From Nocardioides sp. Root1257 (GTDB taxonomy: Bacteria; Actinomycetota; Actinomycetes; Propionibacteriales; Nocardioidaceae), in NCBI RefSeq assembly GCF_001425175.1, contig NZ_LMDV01000009.1:186001-250000 (forward strand): DNA of 64,000 nt, in the 5' to 3' direction. Made by a program: the position numbers and the translations under genes. The notes under the pieces are model-generated. The model saw only the letters and a program-made list of their open reading frames with translations. It was not told the origin of the DNA and ran no database searches. This document shows positions 17,380 through 26,400 of the stretch, piece by piece (the stretch's first letter is position 1; each line of letters opens with the position of its first letter).

Positions 17380-17409
17380 ACCGTAACTCTGTAGCGATCG
17401 TTCTGGCAA
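17380..17409 (-). promoter_or_regulatory. Candidate promoter of the leftward catabolic operon
   Basis: On the minus strand, TTGCCA (17404-17409) and TACGGT (17380-17385) are separated by 18 bp. Operator copy B overlaps the spacer and copy A lies just downstream. Assigned by pattern only. Confidence 0.45.
17390..17405. promoter_or_regulatory. Operator copy B of the divergent catabolic promoter
   Basis: TGTAGCGATCGTTCTG, a degraded copy of the TGTARYGATCRYTACA pattern. It starts 35 bp after copy A and overlaps the spacer of the candidate leftward promoter. Confidence 0.5.
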
Positions 17410-17447
17410 GGGGTTGCGGCAGCGACTTTCGGATGTCATGGTTCGTC

Positions 17448-17463
17448 TGTAGTGATCACTACA
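17448..17463. promoter_or_regulatory. Operator copy C: perfect 16-bp palindrome
   Basis: TGTAGTGATCACTACA is a perfect palindrome 30 nt upstream of the first rightward gene. Together with copies A and B it marks one regulator controlling both operons. No regulator gene lies between or beside the two operons, so it must act from elsewhere. Confidence 0.65.
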
Positions 17464-17493
17464 CGGAATCCCGGAGACCAGGACGGAGCAGGC

Positions 17494-18459
17494 ATGACGA
17501 GCACCTCCCGCGGCCCGATCCCGCACCTCGCCGACCTGGTCGGCGTCGGGCCGGCGCCGAGCGTCCACGAGCGGCGACTGGCACTGCGCGCCGCGCTCGC
17601 GGCGAGCACCGCCGGCGGCTCGCCCCTGGTGCTGCCGGGCGTGACCGACGCGCTCGGCGCGCGGCTCGTGGAGACCACCGGGTTCGCCGCGGCGTACGCC
17701 ACCGGTGCAGGCCTCGCCAACGCGCAGTACGGCGTCCCCGACCTCGGCCTGGTCTCGCTCGGCGAGGTCGTCGACCACGTCGGCCGACTCTCCGAGGCCA
17801 CCCGGCTGCCGCTCGTCGTCGACGCCGACACCGGGTACGGCGGCCCGCTCACCGCCATGCGCGCCACCCGCCAGCTCGAGCGCGCCGGCGCCGCCGCGCT
17901 GCAGCTCGAGGACCAGGAGATGCCCAAGCGCTGCGGGCACTTCGACGCGCACACCCTGATCCCGGTCGGCCACATGCAGGCCAAGATCGCCGCGGTGCTC
18001 GACGCCCGCGACGACGACGCCACCGTGCTCGTCGCGCGCACCGACGCCCGCAGCGCCGAGGGCCTCGACCGCGCCATCGAGCGCGCCCACGCCTACGTGG
18101 CCGCCGGCGCCGACGCGATCTTCGTCGAGGCACCCCGCACGGTCGACGAGCTGGCCCGCGTGGGACAGGAGCTCGCCGGTGTGCCGCTCGTCGTCAACGT
18201 CGTCGAGGGCGGCAAGACGCCCCAGCTGTCGCTGCAGGAGTACGCCGACCTCGGCTTCGGCGTCGTGCTCTACGCCAACTACCTGATGCGCTCGATGATG
18301 GCCGCCGGCCGCGACGCCCTGCGGCACCTGGCCGACACCGGCGAGACCGCGACCCGCGCCGACCGGATGGCCACCTGGGAGGACCGGCAGGCGCTCTTCG
18401 GGCTGCCGGCCTTCAGCGCCGCCGAGGCCCACCTCGACCAGCCCTGGGGCGAGCGGTGA
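17494..18459 (+). CDS. Isocitrate lyase/PEP mutase family lyase
   Basis: A 321-residue (beta/alpha)8 enzyme of the PrpB/oxaloacetate-hydrolase group. Visible are LPGVTDALGARLVE, VDADTGYGG (metal-binding Asp region), LQLEDQEMPKRCGH with the catalytic-loop Cys147, and ARTDARSAEGLDRAI. Members cleave C-C bonds of 2-hydroxy-diacids such as 2-methylisocitrate or 2,3-dimethylmalate. Here it opens the rightward catabolic operon, so it probably splits a branched acid made by the flavoenzymes; that is inference. The ATG at 17494 follows GGACGGAG. Its stop overlaps the next start by 4 nt. Confidence 0.88.
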   Translation: MTSTSRGPIPHLADLVGVGPAPSVHERRLALRAALAASTAGGSPLVLPGVTDALGARLVETTGFAAAYATGAGLANAQYGVPDLGLVSLGEVVDHVGRLSEATRLPLVVDADTGYGGPLTAMRATRQLERAGAAALQLEDQEMPKRCGHFDAHTLIPVGHMQAKIAAVLDARDDDATVLVARTDARSAEGLDRAIERAHAYVAAGADAIFVEAPRTVDELARVGQELAGVPLVVNVVEGGKTPQLSLQEYADLGFGVVLYANYLMRSMMAAGRDALRHLADTGETATRADRMATWEDRQALFGLPAFSAAEAHLDQPWGER

Positions 18460-19865
18460 CGGCCGGCCTGCCGGTCGAGCACGAGCTGCCCGACCGCGTC
18501 GGTGTCCTCGTGCTCGGCAGCGGCCTGGCTGGCTGCGCCGCGCTGCTCGCGGCCGCCGAGGCGGGGCAGTACGCCGTCATGCTCGAGAAGACCGGCGACA
18601 TCGGGGGCAGCACGGTCCGCTCCGCCGGGCTCTCCGCCTTCGCCGGCACGCGGGAGCAGCTCGCGCAGGGCATCGGCGACTCGGTCGAGCTGCTCAAGAA
18701 GGACCTGATGGAGACCGGGCGGCACGTCTGCGACGAGGCCCTGGTCGACCTCTACTGCGCCCACCAGCTCGAGACCTACGAGTGGCTCACCGGCCACGGG
18801 GTCGAGTACGGCGAGGTGCACGCCGCCTCCGGCCAGTCGGTCCCGCGGTCCCACCCGACCGACACCACCGGCATGCTCGTGCGACTGCTCCAGGCGGCCG
18901 GGAGGCTCGGCGCCCGGCTCCTGCTCGACACCGCGGCCGAGCGGCTGGTCCGCGACGACGGCCGGGTCGTCGGGGTCGACGTACGCACCGCGGGTGGCAC
19001 CCACCGGATCCTCGCCGACGCGGTCGTCCTCGCGACCGGCGGCTTCGCCCGCAGCCCCGAGCTGCTCGACCGCTTCGCCCCGCAGATGCGGCACGCGCTC
19101 ATCGCCGGCGGCGACGGCTGCACCGGCGACGGGCTGCTCATGGGCTGGCAGCTCGGCGCCGGTGTCGTGGACACGCCGTACGTGAAGGGGACCTACGGGA
19201 TCTTCCACGAGCCGCACCCGGACGAGGACGGCACCGGCATCCTCGCCGTCTACAAGGGCGCGATCGCGGTCAACCGCGACGGGCGCCGCTTCGTCGACGA
19301 GTCCCTGCCTTACAAGGAGATCGGCGACGCGGCGCTCGCCCAGCCCGGTGTCACGACCTGGCAGGTCTTCGACGCGCAGGTGATGGCGCAGAGCAACGAC
19401 GAGGTGCCGATCTACGAGTTCGCCGGTCGCTCTCGCGCCGGGATGCTGCTGGAGGCCGACTCCGTCGACGAGCTCGAGCAGCGGATCGGCCTGCCGGCCG
19501 GCGCCCTGGTCGCCACGGTCCACGACTACAACGGCCGCATCGCTGCAGGCGAGCCCGACGACCTCGGTCGCGCGCACCTCTCCGGTGGCGTCGGCCGGCC
19601 GTTCCCCCTCGAGCAGCCGCCGTTCTACGCCCACCCGTCCGGCACGGTCGTGCTCGCGACGTACTGCGGCCTCACCGTCGACACCCGGCTCCGCGTGCTC
19701 GACGTGTACGGCGAGCCGATCGAGCGGCTCTACGCCGCCGGCGAGGTGATCGGCGGCTTCCACGGCGGCGGCTACATGACCGGCACCTCGATCGGGAAGT
19801 CCGGCATCTTCGGCCGCCTGGCCGGCACCCACGCGGCCGCGGAGGAGAGTGAGCTCGAGTGGTGA
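18456..19865 (+). CDS. FAD-dependent oxidoreductase, fumarate reductase/KstD superfamily (1)
   Basis: A 469-residue flavoprotein. It has an N-terminal Rossmann motif (VLVLGSGLAGCAALLAAAEAG, then MLEKTGDIGGSTVRSAG), an ATGGFARSPELL stretch and a C-terminal FAD motif (LYAAGEVIGGFHGGGYMTGTSIG). The superfamily carries out C=C reduction or dehydrogenation next to a carbonyl or carboxylate. It is shorter than typical 3-ketosteroid dehydrogenases (over 500 residues), so that label is not given. The GTG at 18456 overlaps the lyase stop. It is one of three such flavoproteins in the operon. Confidence 0.85.
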   Translation: MTAGLPVEHELPDRVGVLVLGSGLAGCAALLAAAEAGQYAVMLEKTGDIGGSTVRSAGLSAFAGTREQLAQGIGDSVELLKKDLMETGRHVCDEALVDLYCAHQLETYEWLTGHGVEYGEVHAASGQSVPRSHPTDTTGMLVRLLQAAGRLGARLLLDTAAERLVRDDGRVVGVDVRTAGGTHRILADAVVLATGGFARSPELLDRFAPQMRHALIAGGDGCTGDGLLMGWQLGAGVVDTPYVKGTYGIFHEPHPDEDGTGILAVYKGAIAVNRDGRRFVDESLPYKEIGDAALAQPGVTTWQVFDAQVMAQSNDEVPIYEFAGRSRAGMLLEADSVDELEQRIGLPAGALVATVHDYNGRIAAGEPDDLGRAHLSGGVGRPFPLEQPPFYAHPSGTVVLATYCGLTVDTRLRVLDVYGEPIERLYAAGEVIGGFHGGGYMTGTSIGKSGIFGRLAGTHAAAEESELEW

Positions 19866-20581
19866 GTCCCTTCGACCTGGACGGCCAGGTCGCGCTGGTG
19901 ATCGGCGCGGCTCCCGGCGGCCTCGGTGCGCGCGCCGCGTCGGCGCTCGCGGACCACGGCGCGACGGTCGTGACGGCCGACCTCGCCGACGCCGAGCGCA
20001 CCGTCGACGTCACGGACGAGTCGTCCGTCGCGGACCTGGTCGCCGGCGTGGTCGCCGAGCACGGCCGGCTCGACGTCGTCGTGAACGCCGCCGGCGTGAT
20101 GCTGCGCAAGGCGTACGACGAGACCTCGGTCGAGGAGTTCGAGCACGTCGTCCGGGTCAACCTCACCGGCACCTGGATCGTCGCGCGCGAGGCGGGTCGC
20201 GTGATGGCGGCCCAGGGCCACGGACGCATCGTCAACCTGACCACGGTGTACGCCGAGCGCGTCGGGCCGGTGCCGGAGTCGGCGTACTACGCCTCCAAGG
20301 CCGGCGTCGTGAACGTGACCCGGGCGCTCGCCGCCGAGCTCGGTCCGCGCGGCGTCACCGTCAACTGCCTGGCGCCGGGCGTCTTCTACCCGACCAAGAT
20401 GACCGCCGCGCTCGGCGCGGCACCCGAGCGGCTCGAGTGGTTCGCGAACCGGACCATGCTCGGCCGCCTCGGCGACCCCGACCGCGACTTCGCCGGTCCC
20501 CTGCTCCTGCTGGCCTCGCCGGCCTCGTCGTACGTCACCGGTCAGGTGCTGTACGTCGACGGCGGCTGGTCGGCCTGGTGA
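19859..20581 (+). CDS. Short-chain dehydrogenase/reductase (SDR)
   Basis: A 240-residue classical SDR that oxidises or reduces a hydroxyl/ketone with NAD(P)H. The nucleotide-binding motif GAAPGGLGARAA is a variant of TGxxxGxG. NAAGVM, the catalytic Tyr-x3-Lys in SAYYASKAG, and the C-terminal VTGQVLYVDGGW follow. An acidic residue after beta-2 (TADLAD) favours NAD(H). Starts at GTG 19859 or 19862 both overlap the flavoprotein stop; GGAGGAG at 19841 favours 19859. The substrate is presumably a cyclic or open-chain alcohol in the same pathway. Confidence 0.88.
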   Translation: MVSPFDLDGQVALVIGAAPGGLGARAASALADHGATVVTADLADAERTVDVTDESSVADLVAGVVAEHGRLDVVVNAAGVMLRKAYDETSVEEFEHVVRVNLTGTWIVAREAGRVMAAQGHGRIVNLTTVYAERVGPVPESAYYASKAGVVNVTRALAAELGPRGVTVNCLAPGVFYPTKMTAALGAAPERLEWFANRTMLGRLGDPDRDFAGPLLLLASPASSYVTGQVLYVDGGWSAW

Positions 20582-20611
20582 CACCCGACCTCCCACAGAC
20601 GAAGGAATCCC

Positions 20612-21208
20612 ATGACTGACCCCCGCAAGGCCCTGCTGCTCCTCGACTACCAGGTCGCGCTGTGCGAGGAGGGCCCGCACCTGCGGATGCCCCCGCTCGC
20701 GGCCCAGGTCGCCGAGCGCGACGTGATCGCGACCGCCGAGCGCGTGCTCGGCGCGGCCCGGGGCGCCGGCTGGCTCGTCGTGCACGTCCGCCTCGCGTTC
20801 GACCCGACGTACGTCCTGCGCACCAACCGCCTGGCGCGCTTCGACGCCTATCCCGACCAGCGGGCGATGCTCGCCGACTCGCCCGAGGCGCAGATCGTCA
20901 AGGCGCTCGCGCCGATCGACGGCGAGCCGGTCGTCGACAAGGGCTGCGTCGACCCGTTCGTCGGCACGCCGCTCCTGCAGGTGCTCGCCGCGGAGGGCAT
21001 CGGCGAGGTCGTCCTGGGCGGCGTCGCGACCAACCTCGTCGTCGAGTCGGCGGCGCGGCACGCGAGCGACGCCGGCCTCCAGGTCACGGTCGTCGAGGAC
21101 ATGTGCGCGTCGTTCCGGCCCGACTTCCACGACTTCTCGGTGCAGAGCATGCTGCCGCTCTTCGGCACCGTCACGACGGCCGACGAGCTGCTCGGGTCCC
21201 TGGCGTGA
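20612..21208 (+). CDS. Isochorismatase-family hydrolase lacking the usual cysteine
   Basis: A 198-residue member of the isochorismatase/cysteine-hydrolase fold: LLLLDYQ (Asp), a Lys in PVVDKGCVDPF, and GGVATNLVVESAARHA. Amidases of this fold carry the nucleophile as TNxCVExTAR. Here that position is Val, so thiol amidase chemistry is not expected unless another residue serves. An isochorismatase-like vinyl-ether hydrolase or a non-amidase role remains possible. The ATG at 20612 has GAAGGA upstream. It lies 30 bp after the SDR and is coupled by 4 nt to the next flavoprotein. Confidence 0.8.
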   Translation: MTDPRKALLLLDYQVALCEEGPHLRMPPLAAQVAERDVIATAERVLGAARGAGWLVVHVRLAFDPTYVLRTNRLARFDAYPDQRAMLADSPEAQIVKALAPIDGEPVVDKGCVDPFVGTPLLQVLAAEGIGEVVLGGVATNLVVESAARHASDAGLQVTVVEDMCASFRPDFHDFSVQSMLPLFGTVTTADELLGSLA

Positions 21209-22647
21209 GCGCCCTCGTGGAGCAGTACGACGTCGTCGTGGTCGGCGGTGGCGTCGCCGGCCTGTCCGCGGCCTGCGCGGCGGCCGAGGCCGGCGCACGG
21301 GTGGTGCTGCTGGAGCGCTCGGTCGAGGCCGAGACCGGCGGCAACACCCGCTACACCGAGGCGTTCCTGCGGATGGCCTCCCTCGACGAGACCGCCGACG
21401 GCCTCGAGGACGCCCTCGTCGACGACTTCATGGGACACCCCGACCCGAGCGTCGTGCGCGACGCCGCGCTCCCGCCCGAGCGTCGCTCCGCGCTCTACCG
21501 AGCCCACCACCAGGTCGACCCCGACTACGTCGCGACGTTCGCGACGGAGGCTCCGGGCACGCTCGCCTGGATGGGCACCCACGGGCTGCGCTTCGAGTTC
21601 CTGCCCACGCCGTTCCTGACCACCTCGACGACCCGGATGGCGCCGGTCGGCGGCGGCCTGGCGATCGTGGAGACGATGGGCAAGGCGGCCCGCGGCCTCG
21701 GCGTCGAGATCCGCTTCGAGACCACCGCCCGGCGGCTGGTCGCCGACGCCGAGGCGGTGCGCGGCGTGCTCGCGCACACCCCGAGCGGACCGGTCGAGCT
21801 GCGCGGCCGGGTGGTCCTCGCCTCCGGTGGCTACCAGGGCAACGCCGAGATGATGGCCCGCTACCACGGGGACCGCGCGATGACCGCGCGTCCGGTGGCT
21901 CGCGGCGGCAACTTCAACAAGGGCGAGGGCATCGAGATGGCGCTCGCCCTCGGCGCTGCGACCGCCGGCAACTTCTCGCTCTTCCACGCCGAGCCCGTCG
22001 ACCCCCGGTCGGGCGAGCCGGAGGCGGCGATCTTCTGCTTCCCGTACGGCGTCCTGGTCAACAGCGAGGGCCGCCGGTTCGTCGACGAGGCGCGCGGCCC
22101 GGTCGACGCCTGGTACGAGCGGACCACCCGCGACATCCAGGCCCAGACCGAGGGCGTCGCCTGGGTCGTGCTCGACCAGCAGTCGCTGGCGGTGCCCAAC
22201 ATCCGCTCCGGCGTCCGCACCGACCAGCCCCCGGTCACCGCCGCCACGATCGGCGCCCTCGCCGACCGCCTGGGCATCCCGGCCGACGCGCTCGAGGACA
22301 CGGTCGCGACGTACAACGCGGCCTGCCCCGCCGGGGACTTCGACCACACCGCGCCCGACGGCCTCGCGACCACCGCGCTCACCCCGCCCAAGTCGAACTG
22401 GTCGCGCCCGCTCGTCGAGGGCCCGTTCGAGGCCTACCCGATCATGGCGGCCAACGTCTTCACCTTCGGCGGCCTCAAGACCACGGCCGACGCCGAGGTC
22501 GTCGACCGCGACGGCCGGGCGATCCCGGGCCTGTACGCCGCCGGCGAGATGACCGGCCTCTACTACTCGAACTACACCGGCTCGACGTCCGTCCTCCGCG
22601 GGGCGACGTTCGGCCGGATCGCGGGGACCCTGGCGGCGCGGGCATGA
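21205..22647 (+). CDS. FAD-dependent dehydrogenase, tricarballylate dehydrogenase (TcuA)-like (2)
   Basis: A 480-residue fumarate-reductase-type flavoprotein. It begins VVVVGGGVAGLSAACAAAEAG and continues with ETGGNTRYTEAF, LASGGYQGNAEMMARY and a C-terminal LYAAGEMTGLYYSNYTGSTS. The layout matches proteins annotated as TcuA, which dehydrogenates tricarballylate to cis-aconitate. A substrate of that kind (a carboxylated chain or ring) would fit the neighbouring isocitrate-lyase-family enzyme, but no citrate-type context proves it. The GTG at 21205 overlaps the hydrolase stop; its own stop overlaps the next ATG. Confidence 0.82.
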   Translation: MSALVEQYDVVVVGGGVAGLSAACAAAEAGARVVLLERSVEAETGGNTRYTEAFLRMASLDETADGLEDALVDDFMGHPDPSVVRDAALPPERRSALYRAHHQVDPDYVATFATEAPGTLAWMGTHGLRFEFLPTPFLTTSTTRMAPVGGGLAIVETMGKAARGLGVEIRFETTARRLVADAEAVRGVLAHTPSGPVELRGRVVLASGGYQGNAEMMARYHGDRAMTARPVARGGNFNKGEGIEMALALGAATAGNFSLFHAEPVDPRSGEPEAAIFCFPYGVLVNSEGRRFVDEARGPVDAWYERTTRDIQAQTEGVAWVVLDQQSLAVPNIRSGVRTDQPPVTAATIGALADRLGIPADALEDTVATYNAACPAGDFDHTAPDGLATTALTPPKSNWSRPLVEGPFEAYPIMAANVFTFGGLKTTADAEVVDRDGRAIPGLYAAGEMTGLYYSNYTGSTSVLRGATFGRIAGTLAARA

Positions 22648-23426
22648 GGATCTGGCACCAGAGCTTCACGGTCCTCGACGACGTCCCGCACTACCGCGAC
22701 GCGCTGGCCCGGCACCTCACCTCGCAGGCCGCGCCCGGCACCACGATCGACCTGCACGGGATGCGGCCGGGCACCTATCCGTCCGCCTACCCCGGCACCC
22801 ACATCGGCCACGTCTACCTGGCCGGGCTGCACAAGGAGCAGTTCGTCGGTGCCGCCCTGCGCGCCCAGGACGAGGGCTACGACGCGTTCCTGATCGCGAC
22901 GATCCCGGACACGGCGTACGAGGAGGTCCGCTCGCTGGTCGACATCCCCGTCGTCGCGTTCGGCCAGACCTCGGTGCTGATGGCCTCGATGCTCGGCGAC
23001 CGCGTCGGCATCGTGAACTTCATCGAGGCGCTCGAGCCCCAGCTGCGCCGCAACCTGCGCAACTACCGGCTCGACGAGCTGGTCGGCCCGATCGTGCAGG
23101 TCGAGGCCGGCTTCACCGACGTGATGGCGGCGTACGCCGACCCGGCGCCACTGCTCGCGGCCTTCGAGGCCGCCGCACGCCGCGCGATCGCCGACGGCGC
23201 CAACGTCATCGTGCCGGGCGAGGGACCGCTCAACGTCTTCCTCGCCGACCAGGGCCTCACCCGCGTCGACGACGTGCCGGTGCTCGACTCCCTCGGCACC
23301 TGCGTCCGCGTCGCCGAGCTCCGCGCCGCGGCGGGCCAGCGCCCGTCGCGGCGCGGCTTCCACCACTCCCAGCCGGAGCGCGGCCTCGTCGACGCGGCCC
23401 GCGCCTTCTACGGGCTGGTGGACTGA
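22644..23426 (+). CDS. Asp/Glu racemase superfamily protein without the two cysteines
   Basis: A 260-residue protein with the aspartate/glutamate/hydantoin racemase fold (IWHQSFTVLDDVPHYRDAL; DAFLIATIPDTAYEEVRSLVDIPVVAFGQTS; GANVIVPGEGPLNVFLAD). Racemases and maleate isomerases of this superfamily use two Cys, after the second and sixth strands. Here those places read IATIPD and VPGEGP. Conventional two-base racemisation is therefore unlikely; decarboxylase- or lyase-type chemistry, or a binding role, is possible. The start ATG overlaps the previous stop (ATGA). Confidence 0.75.
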   Translation: MRIWHQSFTVLDDVPHYRDALARHLTSQAAPGTTIDLHGMRPGTYPSAYPGTHIGHVYLAGLHKEQFVGAALRAQDEGYDAFLIATIPDTAYEEVRSLVDIPVVAFGQTSVLMASMLGDRVGIVNFIEALEPQLRRNLRNYRLDELVGPIVQVEAGFTDVMAAYADPAPLLAAFEAAARRAIADGANVIVPGEGPLNVFLADQGLTRVDDVPVLDSLGTCVRVAELRAAAGQRPSRRGFHHSQPERGLVDAARAFYGLVD

Positions 23427-24722
23427 GTGGAGACCCTCGAGGTGGACGTCGCCGTCGTCGGCGCCGGCGCGTGCGGCGTGATGACCGCGCTGCGCGCCTC
23501 CCGCGACCCCGACCTCGTGGTCGGCGTCTTCGAGAAGAGCCTGCGCGAGGGCTGCAACGCCGAGATCTCCAGCGGCAGCCTGGCCGCGGGCGGCACCCGC
23601 TTCCAGCGCGCGGCCGGCATCGACGACTCCCCGGAGCGCCACGCAGCCGACATCCTGGCGGCCAGCGGCGACCTCGCCCAGGCCGACGTCGTGCAGGCGC
23701 TCTGCGCCGCCGCCCCGGCGTACGTCGAGTGGATCGCCGACGAGCTCGGCTACCCCGTCGAGATCGGCACCGACCTGCCGCGGGCCGGCATGTCCGTGCC
23801 CCGCCTGCACAGCGACGCCGGGCGCCTCGGCGGCCGCCGCCTGATGCGCCACCTGCGCGAGGCGCTCGGCACCCGGTCCAACGTCGCGCTCGTCGACGAG
23901 GCGCCCGCGATCGGGCTGGTCGACGGCGGCGTGGTCGTGGAGCAGAACGGCGCACCGCTGGAGGTCCGGGCCGCGACGGTCGTGCTCGCCCTCGACGGCT
24001 TCGCCGCCAACCCCGCCCTGATGAAGGAGCACTGCTCGGACCTCGGCGACCCGTTCTACGGCGGTGTCACCACGAGCACCGGCGACGCGCTCCCGTGGCT
24101 GGTCGACCTCGGCGCCGAGCTGCGCAACCTGGGCTCGTGCCTGCGCTCCGGGCTCGTCGTGGTCGGCCACGGCACGCGGGTCAGCCCGTCGCTGCCGTTC
24201 CTCGGGACGGTCCTGCTCGACCTCGACGGCCGCCGGTTCGTCGACGAGCAGGCGCACGGCTACTCCGGCCTGGCCGCCGTCCTCCAGCAGCTGCCCGGCC
24301 AGCGCGCCGCGATGGTGTGGGACGCCGAGGCCCACGAGGCCGTGCGCGAGACCGAGATCATGCGGGAGACCGTCCGCGGCGGCGGCTTCCAGACGTACGC
24401 CGACCGCACCGCCCTCGCGGCGGCCCTCGGCGCCGACCCCGACCTCGAGCCGCTGCCCGGCAGACGCCGGCTCGCCGCGCCGTACCACCTCGCGTGGGTG
24501 ACGCACGGCGTGCTCGCCACCCAGGGCGGCGTCGTCGTCGACCCCCTCGGCCGCGTCCTGCGCACCGACGGGTCCGTGATCCCCGGCCTGCGGGCGGGCG
24601 GCGGCACGGCCGTCGGGCTCGCCGGGCCCGACTCGAAGGGCTACGTCTCCGGCAACGGGCTGCTCTCGGCGTTCGGCATGGGCTGGATCATCGGCAACGA
24701 CCTGGCGGGGGCGAGCGCGTGA
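23427..24722 (+). CDS. FAD-dependent oxidoreductase, fumarate reductase type (3)
   Basis: A 431-residue flavoprotein: [18 protein letters not shown] at the N-terminus, [36 protein letters not shown], and a C-terminal [25 protein letters not shown]. It is shorter and more divergent than the other two flavoproteins of the operon. The GTG at 23427 follows the previous stop directly, and its stop overlaps the hydratase start. It probably dehydrogenates or reduces a C-C bond in a cyclic intermediate; the substrate is unknown. Confidence 0.8.
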   Translation: METLEVDVAVVGAGACGVMTALRASRDPDLVVGVFEKSLREGCNAEISSGSLAAGGTRFQRAAGIDDSPERHAADILAASGDLAQADVVQALCAAAPAYVEWIADELGYPVEIGTDLPRAGMSVPRLHSDAGRLGGRRLMRHLREALGTRSNVALVDEAPAIGLVDGGVVVEQNGAPLEVRAATVVLALDGFAANPALMKEHCSDLGDPFYGGVTTSTGDALPWLVDLGAELRNLGSCLRSGLVVVGHGTRVSPSLPFLGTVLLDLDGRRFVDEQAHGYSGLAAVLQQLPGQRAAMVWDAEAHEAVRETEIMRETVRGGGFQTYADRTALAAALGADPDLEPLPGRRRLAAPYHLAWVTHGVLATQGGVVVDPLGRVLRTDGSVIPGLRAGGGTAVGLAGPDSKGYVSGNGLLSAFGMGWIIGNDLAGASA

Positions 24723-25465
24723 GCGCCGTCGACCGGGCGGTCGCCCGGCTCCAGGAGGCGGAGGCGACCGGCGTGCCGTGCGCGCCGGTGCGCGACCTGG
24801 TCGGCGTCGACGTCGACCTCGCGTACGCCGTCCAGCAGCGGCTCATCGCCGACCGCGTTGCCGCCGGGTCGCGGGTGATCGGCCGCAAGATCGGGCTGAC
24901 TTCGGCGGCGGTGCAGCGCCAGCTCGGCGTCGACCGACCCGACTTCGGCGTGCTCCTCGACGACATGGACGTCAGCGCCCTCGCCGAGGTCCCGAGCGCC
25001 CGGCTGCTGCAGCCGAAGGCCGAGGCGGAGCTGGCGTTCGTGCTCGGCGACGACCTCGCTCCGACCCACGTGGCCGCGGCCCTGGAGATCGTCGACAGCC
25101 GCATCCGCGGCTGGGACATCACGCTGGCGGACACCGTCGCCGACAACGCGTCGAGCGGCCTCTTCGTCGTCGGCGAGCTGGTCCCGATCGGCGCCGTCGT
25201 GCCGCGCGAGGTGACGATGCGGCTCTACGCGGACGGGGAGCTCGTCTCGCAGGGCAGCGGCGCGGACTGCCTCGGCGACCCGCTGGTCGCGCTCGACTGG
25301 CTCGCCCGCACCGCGGCCGCGTTCGGCAACCCGCTGCGGCCCGGTCAGGTCGTGCTGTCCGGCGCCCTCGGCCCGATGGTGCCGACACCGCCGGGCACCC
25401 GCATCCACGCCGAGATCGACGGGGTCGGCAGCGTCGACGCCCACTTCAGCAAGGAGACGAGATGA
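24719..25465 (+). CDS. 2-keto-4-pentenoate hydratase (HsaE/MhpD-like)
   Basis: A 248-residue hydratase of the FAH-related 2-oxopent-4-enoate hydratase family. It adds water to 2-hydroxypenta-2,4-dienoate to give 4-hydroxy-2-oxovalerate. Key blocks are [29 protein letters not shown], the metal-ligand [30 protein letters not shown] and [16 protein letters not shown]. The GTG at 24719 overlaps the flavoprotein stop. It is the first of the three consecutive lower-pathway genes that normally end meta-cleavage routes. Confidence 0.92.
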   Translation: MSAVDRAVARLQEAEATGVPCAPVRDLVGVDVDLAYAVQQRLIADRVAAGSRVIGRKIGLTSAAVQRQLGVDRPDFGVLLDDMDVSALAEVPSARLLQPKAEAELAFVLGDDLAPTHVAAALEIVDSRIRGWDITLADTVADNASSGLFVVGELVPIGAVVPREVTMRLYADGELVSQGSGADCLGDPLVALDWLARTAAAFGNPLRPGQVVLSGALGPMVPTPPGTRIHAEIDGVGSVDAHFSKETR

Positions 25466-26400
25466 AGACCAAGGTCGCGATCATCGGGTCCGGCAACATC
25501 GGGACCGACCTGATGATCAAGGTGCTGCGCACCTCGAAGCACCTGGAGATGGGCGCGATGGTCGGGATCGACCCGGCCTCGGACGGCCTGGCCCGGGCGG
25601 CCCGGCTCGGGGTGCCGACCACGGCCGAGGGAGTCGACGGCCTGGTCGCGCTCCCCGGCTTCGACGAGATCGACATCGTCTTCGACGCCACGAGTGCGAA
25701 GGCCCACGAGCACCACGCGGCCCGGCTCACGCCGTACGGCAAGCGGCTGGTCGACCTGACCCCGGCGGCGCTCGGCCCGTACGTCGTGCCCGCGGTCAAC
25801 CTCGACGACCACCTCGACGCGGTCGACGTCAACATGGTGACCTGCGGGGGGCAGGCCACCATCCCGGTCGTCGCCGCGATCGCCCGGGTGGTGCCGGTGC
25901 CCTACGCCGAGATCGTCACCTCGATCGCGTCGAAGTCGGCCGGACCGGGCACCCGCGCCAACATCGACGAGTTCACCGAGACCACCTCCGCCGCGATCGT
26001 CAGCGTCGGTGGAGCCGCCGCCGGCAAGGCGATCATCGTGCTCAACCCGGCCGAGCCGCCGCTGATCATGCGGGACACCGTGCTGTGCCTCGTCGACGCA
26101 CCGGACGCGTCGATGCACGACGAGGTCCGGGCGAGCATCGAGAAGATGGTCGCCGACGTGGCGGCGTACGTGCCGGGCTACCGGCTCAAGCAGCAGGTGC
26201 AGATCACCGCGATCCCGCCGGACCAGCCGGTGCACACGCTCGCCGGCCCGACCGCGCGGCCGACCCACCAGGTCTCGGTCTTCCTCGAGGTCGAGGGCGC
26301 CGCGCACTACCTCCCGGCGTACGCCGGCAACCTCGACATCATGACCTCCGCCGCCCTCCAGGTGGCCGAACGCATCGCTGCCAGGAGCGCCGACTCGTGA
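25462..26400 (+). CDS. Acylating acetaldehyde dehydrogenase (HsaG/MhpF-like)
   Basis: A 312-residue NAD-dependent enzyme that converts acetaldehyde and CoA to acetyl-CoA. The N-terminal nucleotide-binding motif [12 protein letters not shown], the catalytic Cys128 in [12 protein letters not shown], and [18 protein letters not shown] match the MhpF/BphJ family at normal length. In this family it forms a channelling complex with the aldolase encoded next. The ATG at 25462 overlaps the hydratase stop (ATGA). Confidence 0.95.
   Translation: MKTKVAIIGSGNIGTDLMIKVLRTSKHLEMGAMVGIDPASDGLARAARLGVPTTAEGVDGLVALPGFDEIDIVFDATSAKAHEHHAARLTPYGKRLVDLTPAALGPYVVPAVNLDDHLDAVDVNMVTCGGQATIPVVAAIARVVPVPYAEIVTSIASKSAGPGTRANIDEFTETTSAAIVSVGGAAAGKAIIVLNPAEPPLIMRDTVLCLVDAPDASMHDEVRASIEKMVADVAAYVPGYRLKQQVQITAIPPDQPVHTLAGPTARPTHQVSVFLEVEGAAHYLPAYAGNLDIMTSAALQVAERIAARSADS

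Noticed and set aside
20612..23426. Maleamate amidohydrolase plus maleate isomerase pair of a pyridine pathway
   Set aside because: Both proteins lack the cysteines those enzymes need, and no 2,5-dihydroxypyridine dioxygenase is present.
18456..24722. 3-ketosteroid delta1-dehydrogenase (kstD) for the three flavoproteins
   Set aside because: All are shorter than KstD and the best internal match is to fumarate reductase/TcuA-type proteins; no other steroid ring genes are nearby.
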